From positions 29,287,001 to 29,351,000 of the forward strand of contig CANTUQ010000101.1 in assembly GCA_947683425.1 (NCBI GenBank): 64,000 nt of DNA. The letters run 5' to 3'. Below the pieces are notes generated by a model that worked only from the letters and a program-made list of their open reading frames with translations, did no database searches and was not told the origin of the DNA. Position 1 is the stretch's first letter. Every line of letters starts with the position of its first letter. Below are positions 59,561-64,000 of the stretch, one piece after another. The position numbers and the translations under genes were made by a program. The DNA comes from Excoecaria cochinchinensis (taxonomy: Eukaryota; Streptophyta; Magnoliopsida; Malpighiales; Euphorbiaceae).

Positions 59561-59934
59561 CGGACCCACAAATCGAATCCAACAGCAGAAGCTAAAGACC
59601 AAGCGAGAGAGCCCGTGTTCACAGCCCAAACAAATGGCGATCAAAGCAACAGCAATAAACCCATCACCAGAATCGAACCCATTCCAGAATTCATAGAAGC
59701 CTTTCTCGGTCAAGAACAAAGTGGTTCAACAATTGAAATAAGGGTCAAATTCGTTAATCATGGACTCGTCTCGAAGAACCCTGATAGTTTTGAGATTGAC
59801 AATGCCGTTGAATGAATTCTGTTAGATTGAGAGTCCAATTTCTTGGGTTTTCCAGCTGTCGCGGGTTGAAATCCCCTTACCCACCTGTAAATTTCCATAT
59901 TTTCATGAATTCTAGTCCATGCTCGTCGCACCAA
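59561..59934 (-). other. Leader and possible primer-binding site of the LARD-like element
   Basis: TTGGTGCGACGAGCATGG (- strand, 59934-59917) directly follows the LTR. It begins TGG after a T, as a primer site should, but I cannot match it to a particular tRNA. The rest has overlapping short frames without recognisable domains. Confidence 0.4.
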
Positions 59935-60198
59935 TGATAACATTGTCGAAAAAATTCTCGTGATCTATTACCTGCAAGAAAGAATAAACGACCTATGGGT
60001 ATTTATGAATACTCCGACGATCAAGTCAATAATTGACGAATAATGAATGAAAATTCAAAGAGAATTCAAGAGAGGGGAATACCTGATTTTCTGTATATTT
60101 ATAGAGTTATATAATAGAATTTGAATAGCAGTCTATGTTCCTATTTAGATAGTACTCCAAATTAAATAATATTCCTTTTCAAGATTCTTCAGTTATCA
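59935..60198 (-). mobile_element. 264-bp LTR, right copy
   Basis: Starts TGATAACATTGTCGAAAAAA, ends CTTCAGTTATCA, homologous to 54931-55194. It is followed by a TA microsatellite (60199-60223). Confidence 0.85.
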
Positions 60199-62179
60199 TA
60201 TATATATATATATATATATATATAGCTCTAACAAGTGCCATACCCTATTTCCATTGGTGTTACTAGTGAGCGCAATTTATGCGTATATTACTTTTCATTA
60301 AAAAAAATAAAGAAAATACTAATTATGATTGTCACCTAGCTAGTCTATTATTATTATACAATCTAGTTAGTATTCGAATTTTACTGATCCAATTAATTTG
60401 AACATGTGTTAAAACAAAATTTTTTAAAGTACTCCATACTCAGAAATGGTGATGTACTTGTTAAGTATTCCTATTTGACTAGTTATATAGACATAACACT
60501 CTTTATAGTGGTTTGAACAATACTCACATTAAAACTAATTTTTAAGATTGAGTTATAACTAAATCCATATTCTTTATATGGTATCAAAACCATTAATTAG
60601 TTATGCGATGTTGAGCCACTTGGTTTGAACTCACTTCAAATCTAGTTTGAAATTGAGTTATAACTAAATCCATCTTCTTTATATGGTATCAAAACATTAA
60701 TTAGTTATGTAATGTTAACCCACTTATAAATGTCCAATTTTGCAAACTTCACACTTACTCTTTATAACAACTTGGATAACTTTTAGCTTACAAGTCAACT
60801 TACAAGTTAGTTTTTGAAGTCGAAATAGAATTAATTTGATATTCATCTTTCACACCAACTAATAGTTAACCAATACAAATATTATCATATGATAAATTTC
60901 TATTTGTTTTTTAATTACGTATATGAAGTTATTGAAAATAAAAGGAGCTAGAGGTTAAAGAATACATATATATGCATAAAATATATGTTTCATTAATAAC
61001 TATTTAGCTAATTATGTTATTATAATTTATATGCCTAGCTATTAAATAATAATATTATTATTGAGCCTTTATTTTTCTTATGAGTTTGCTGGGGATTGAA
61101 GGCCTATTTGAGATTGTGTTTCAATTGGGCTCATTGCTGGAGTCTTCTATTCTAAATTGATTCCTATTTGTAAATCCAAAGCATCATTTTCCTCAATAGC
61201 TCTTATAATCGTTAAAAAATTATTTTCATTTATCAAACTTTAAGTATTACAAATTAAAAAAATTGAAGAAAAAAATATTAGCAATTTTAGCATTCACTCG
61301 GATCATAAATTAGTAATTAAATGCATATAAACCTAGTTTAGCAAAAAATAAAAAAAGAATCTTGTGAATAACTCATTTGATGTGTTTTTTATTTTCTAAT
61401 GGAGCACAAGATCACTAGTACTAACACCACTTAGTAGTAGCATAAAATCTCATCAAACCCAATTTCATACTGTAAACACCGGATTCTGAGGCAGTTCAGA
61501 CCAAATTTACCCGATGATAAAAATGATGCCTGTTTATGGGCGAATGGCAAATGAAAGTGACAGCATACTCGAAAAAAAATATTTTTTTCGTTTTTCTTTT
61601 ATTTAAAAACATGTTTCTTAAGAAATAAAAAATATATATAAAAAATAAACATTTTTACATTTTCTTTATTTAAAATATATTTTCGTTCCCTTTATTAAAA
61701 AAATATATTTTTCTCTCTTTATTCTCTAAAAATAAATAAATAATAATAAAAAAATAAAAAAATGAAATGTTTTTTTTGAGGTTTTTTTAGGGCCCTTTAC
61801 ATTTGGGCCAGCCCTCGCCCTTATGAGATGGGAGCGTCTATGTGAGGCCCATCTCACAAGAGCGGAGGCAGCCTTGCTACCTAGTGAGGAGTCTGCCTCA
61901 CGTGTTTTCTTTCTGCACGTTTTGCTGATAATTTTGTGGAATTTTGGTTTGAAAAAATGGTTTACGTTTGGATTTAGTAAGAAAAATAAAAAAGAATTTA
62001 TTTATACTAATTATTTAGATGCAGAGCAAGCAATGATGGTAGTTTTTGCCGTGGTAATCGCTGGCCATGATGTACACACTTGAAGGCATTAGAAAATGAA
62101 TTAAAAGCCACTGCATGAGTGAAAAAAAAAAACTAAACTATTTTTGACTTAGCCCCACTGCAGCTCTGTAGTGGCTTGT
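60199..62179. other. Intergenic spacer with a direct repeat
   Basis: Two copies of a 60-bp segment (ATTGAGTTATAACTAAATCC through TAATTAGTTATG) lie at about 60547-60611 and 60651-60715. Otherwise this is AT-rich sequence with long A/T runs (61560-61780) and a somewhat GC-rich stretch at 61790-61920. No gene recognised; the 86-codon frame at 61823 has no motif. Confidence 0.45.
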
Positions 62180-62289
62180 CCTGCTGCTGGAAACCGGCAC
62201 CTTACGGCGCCGGTTTTTGTCACGCCAGCAGGTCAGACCGGCTGGCCCCACACTGACGAAAATCGGCACACTGTTGTGCCGGTTTTCGG
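62180..62289. repeat. Two adjacent GC-rich hairpins
   Basis: Hairpin 1 (62180-62232) pairs CCTGCTG with CAGCAGG and AAACCGGC with GCCGGTTT. Hairpin 2 (62254-62289) pairs GAAAATCGGCACA with TGTGCCGGTTTTC across a 4-base loop. Both arms share the AAACCGGC theme, and the block is GC-rich in AT-rich surroundings. Function unknown. Confidence 0.7.
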
Positions 62290-62526
62290 CATCCCAAAAT
62301 GCTAATTTTGTTTACTGTTACCCCATTTTTCGAATTTTTTTTAAAATAACCCCAAAATTAAAAAAAAACCCCTCATACTTGGTTCCAATTCACCAAGCAC
62401 TGTTAACACTTTATCTCCACCAATAATAATTTCTGAATTTTTCAAATAATAAATTATCCTACCTTAATTAATCAACTTGATTGTCAATTGACAAAAAAAA
62501 AAGGTTAAAATAACAAAATTGTATTT
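62290..62526. other. Short spacer
   Basis: AT-rich sequence with A and T runs; nothing recognised. Confidence 0.4.
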
Positions 62527-63280
62527 AGTGATATTATATATCAATATGCATGGTCTATTATTGACACTAGACGTGGCGGAATATATTTGAACAAATTTTA
62601 TGTTTTCCTTTCTTTTGAAACAACAGTTTTGTAATGTGAATACATCAAAATACTCAAGTCATCATAAGCTATCACTACAAGATATTGGCAGTCCAAAATT
62701 GTTTCCTTGCTAATTAGTACTATAACTTGAGACCATTATCACTTTGCCATACTTAGCAAGAACAGAACATTATTGCTAAATTCATCTCAAGCCCCCCATT
62801 TTAATTTTTTCTTAATTTTAGGAAGCGTTTTTTTGCTTATTAGTAACAGGATATTCTTGCTAATTTGTCACTAAATTATGCGCCATGTCATTTGTATCAA
62901 AATATACATGACAACTCTCCGCTATTTATTCCAAATTTATAGCTATTTATTTAGCAGGTGATTTTTGCACCCATTATAACTTTGAATTTTGATTTTTTTT
63001 TTCCGCCAATTAGAATTTGAGCTTATCGCTAAATTTTGTATCAAAACTAGTACTACAATTTTCTTATAATATATCATAAAATTCCAAGTCTTTGATTCTA
63101 ATTACCCGACATTGTCGGTAGATGATGGATCACTCCCATTCTTTACCACATTGTTCTAAAAGTTGGTCCGCTGCACCGATTCAACTTTGTTGACCATGAC
63201 CCTTAATTTGTATTGGTTCATTTTTAAAATTCTTTCTAACTATTATTCGCTGAAAACAATTAAGCTAGCCGGATAAGTCG

Positions 63281-63365
63281 AAACTGACCAACTCGCTCTT
63301 TTGGAATTCAAAGCCATGATATTTCGTGGAAAATGAGAGTTTGGAAATGTGATTTCCCTCGTAGT
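63281..63365 (+). pseudogene. Collapsed receptor kinase relic, second copy
   Basis: ACTGACCAACTCGCTCTTTT (LRR N-cap) runs within 40 bases into TTTCGTGGAAAATGAGAGTT (kinase hinge). It is the same fusion as at 46881 with 34 more bases deleted at the join. Confidence 0.8.
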
Positions 63366-63944
63366 GGAGACCATAGTGGGAAGAAGACATGGGGAAGACT
63401 CAACTGTGGGCAAGAAAATTAACTAAGCATATTGAACTTAGTCCACCCACTGATCATATTTTGTGGAAGTATTATATTTAGTACCCAATTTCCAATCGCT
63501 ATTATAAACTATAACTATATAATAGAATATAATTTTAAAATGGTGGTAATGATGTTGCCGATTCTATATCCCATTCATAACTTCCGTTTTTTAATTGGTT
63601 AAACTAGTAGAACTCCACATTATAGGAATTTAGAGATGTGATTGCTGTTGGATATTTATAAACTTAAAAATTATTTCAACTGCTAATCTACAGCTCGTAG
63701 AAACCATTTTGGCCAAAATTATCAACGTTAATGAACCAGCTAATAACTTATCTATTTTTTTCTTTTCTAGAAACAACTGTTGTGTAATGTGAAAATATTA
63801 ATATTCCAAGTCATCATTCAAAGTCCTGTCCTTATTGTAGCGTATTACTTAAATGATCGATCACCAGCATTCTTTACCATCATCAGTTTCAGATTTTCAT
63901 ACTACTAGCTTACCATACTAAACTATTAAAACCATCAAAAACAA

Positions 63945-64000
63945 ATGAAACTCTCATCAATCCTTCCTCTCTTTCTCTTCTTTTCTATAACCAAAACATC
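63945..64000 (+). CDS. LRR receptor-like kinase gene 3, 5' end only (truncated by window)
   Basis: ATG at 63945 starts MKLSSILPLFLFFSITKT, differing from the gene 2 signal peptide by one residue (S for L at position 4), and the upstream 200 bases match the gene 2 promoter. The rest lies beyond the window, so whether it is intact cannot be told. Confidence 0.75.
   Translation, partial: MKLSSILPLFLFFSITKT

Larger units (their letters stand above)
54931..60198 (-). mobile_element. Non-autonomous LTR element (LARD-like) with captured gene fragments
   Basis: Two 264-bp direct repeats with TGATAA...TTATCA ends bound 4.7 kb. TATAT lies outside both ends, consistent with a 5-bp duplication, though it is in TA-rich sequence. 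On the - strand TTGGTGCGACGAGCATGG follows the right LTR as a possible primer site. A purine-rich GGGAGGTGGA precedes the left LTR. Inside are tandem repeats, a CABIN1-like fragment and LINE fragments, but no gag or pol of its own. Confidence 0.75.
62527..64000 (+). repeat. Duplicated block, copy 2 (receptor-kinase unit, upstream of gene 3)
   Basis: A mosaic. 62527-62598 matches the 3' flank of gene 1 (45306-45385). 62599-62672 matches the promoter part 48300-48377. 62677-63743 matches 46278-47376. 63735-64000 matches 48287-48563. The first join implies a deletion that fused a gene's 3' flank to promoter sequence. The 910-bp MITE is absent here. Confidence 0.85.

Noticed and set aside
1..64000. 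tRNA, rRNA or organellar insertions
   Set aside because: No cloverleaf with conserved A and B boxes, no rRNA signature and no chloroplast or mitochondrial gene was recognised; TGGTATCAGAG matches are primer-binding sites.

Overview
This window looks like AT-rich nuclear DNA from a eudicot plant. The evidence is spliced genes, several classes of plant LTR retrotransposon, small terminal-inverted-repeat elements and a tandem cluster of leucine-rich-repeat receptor kinases. I cannot name the species. I see no tRNA, rRNA or CRISPR array. Only two complete genes that look functional are present: two LRR receptor-like kinases of the non-RD Xa21/EFR/FLS2-like class (LRR-XII type) on the + strand, at 41499-44651 and 48510-51626. 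The first 56 bases of a third copy's reading frame begin at 63945 and run off the window.

Layout. 1-8374: an old Ty3/gypsy (Athila/Tat-like) block made of a 3' internal region, an LTR, a second internal region that has lost nearly all of its pol, and another LTR. 8426-9582: three decayed exons of a coiled-coil protein gene (DNA-repair-ATPase-related family). 9947-10660: a 22-bp minisatellite carrying a 36-bp hAT-like micro-element. 12032-12852: a hAT-type MITE. 13728-14203: a kinase relic. 14538-38382: a deep nest of elements. A probable hAT shell (8-bp duplication ATTGATGG) holds a decayed Ty1/copia element on the + strand. That element was split by a Sirevirus-like copia element on the - strand (duplication ATATG). 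The Sirevirus-like element was split by a gypsy element on the - strand, one of whose LTRs holds a solo LTR (duplication ACAAC). A separate 511-bp hAT MITE (duplication CCCTCAAA) also sits in the outer copia.

38391-54930 and 62527-64000 form the receptor-kinase cluster. Its repeating unit is a gene, a 3' flank, a collapsed kinase relic and a promoter. At least five relics accompany the complete genes. A 910-bp Mutator-like MITE with a very long central palindrome lies just upstream of the second gene; its empty site is preserved in the duplicate block at 63735. Between the blocks, 54931-60198 is a non-autonomous LTR element with two 264-bp LTRs. It carries fragments of a CABIN1-like gene, LINE reverse-transcriptase fragments and a 57-bp tandem repeat.

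How the parts act together: the kinase genes are the functional payload. They are predicted plasma-membrane pattern-recognition receptors with 22 LRRs and a non-RD cytoplasmic kinase. Their kinase halves look much more alike than their ectodomains. The rest is a record of duplication, deletion and nested transposition around a resistance-type cluster. I found no clearly new biochemical system. The most unusual items are nine CACGTG sites in about 450 bp inside the outer copia leader, the 36-bp hAT micro-element, and the long palindrome upstream of the second receptor gene.
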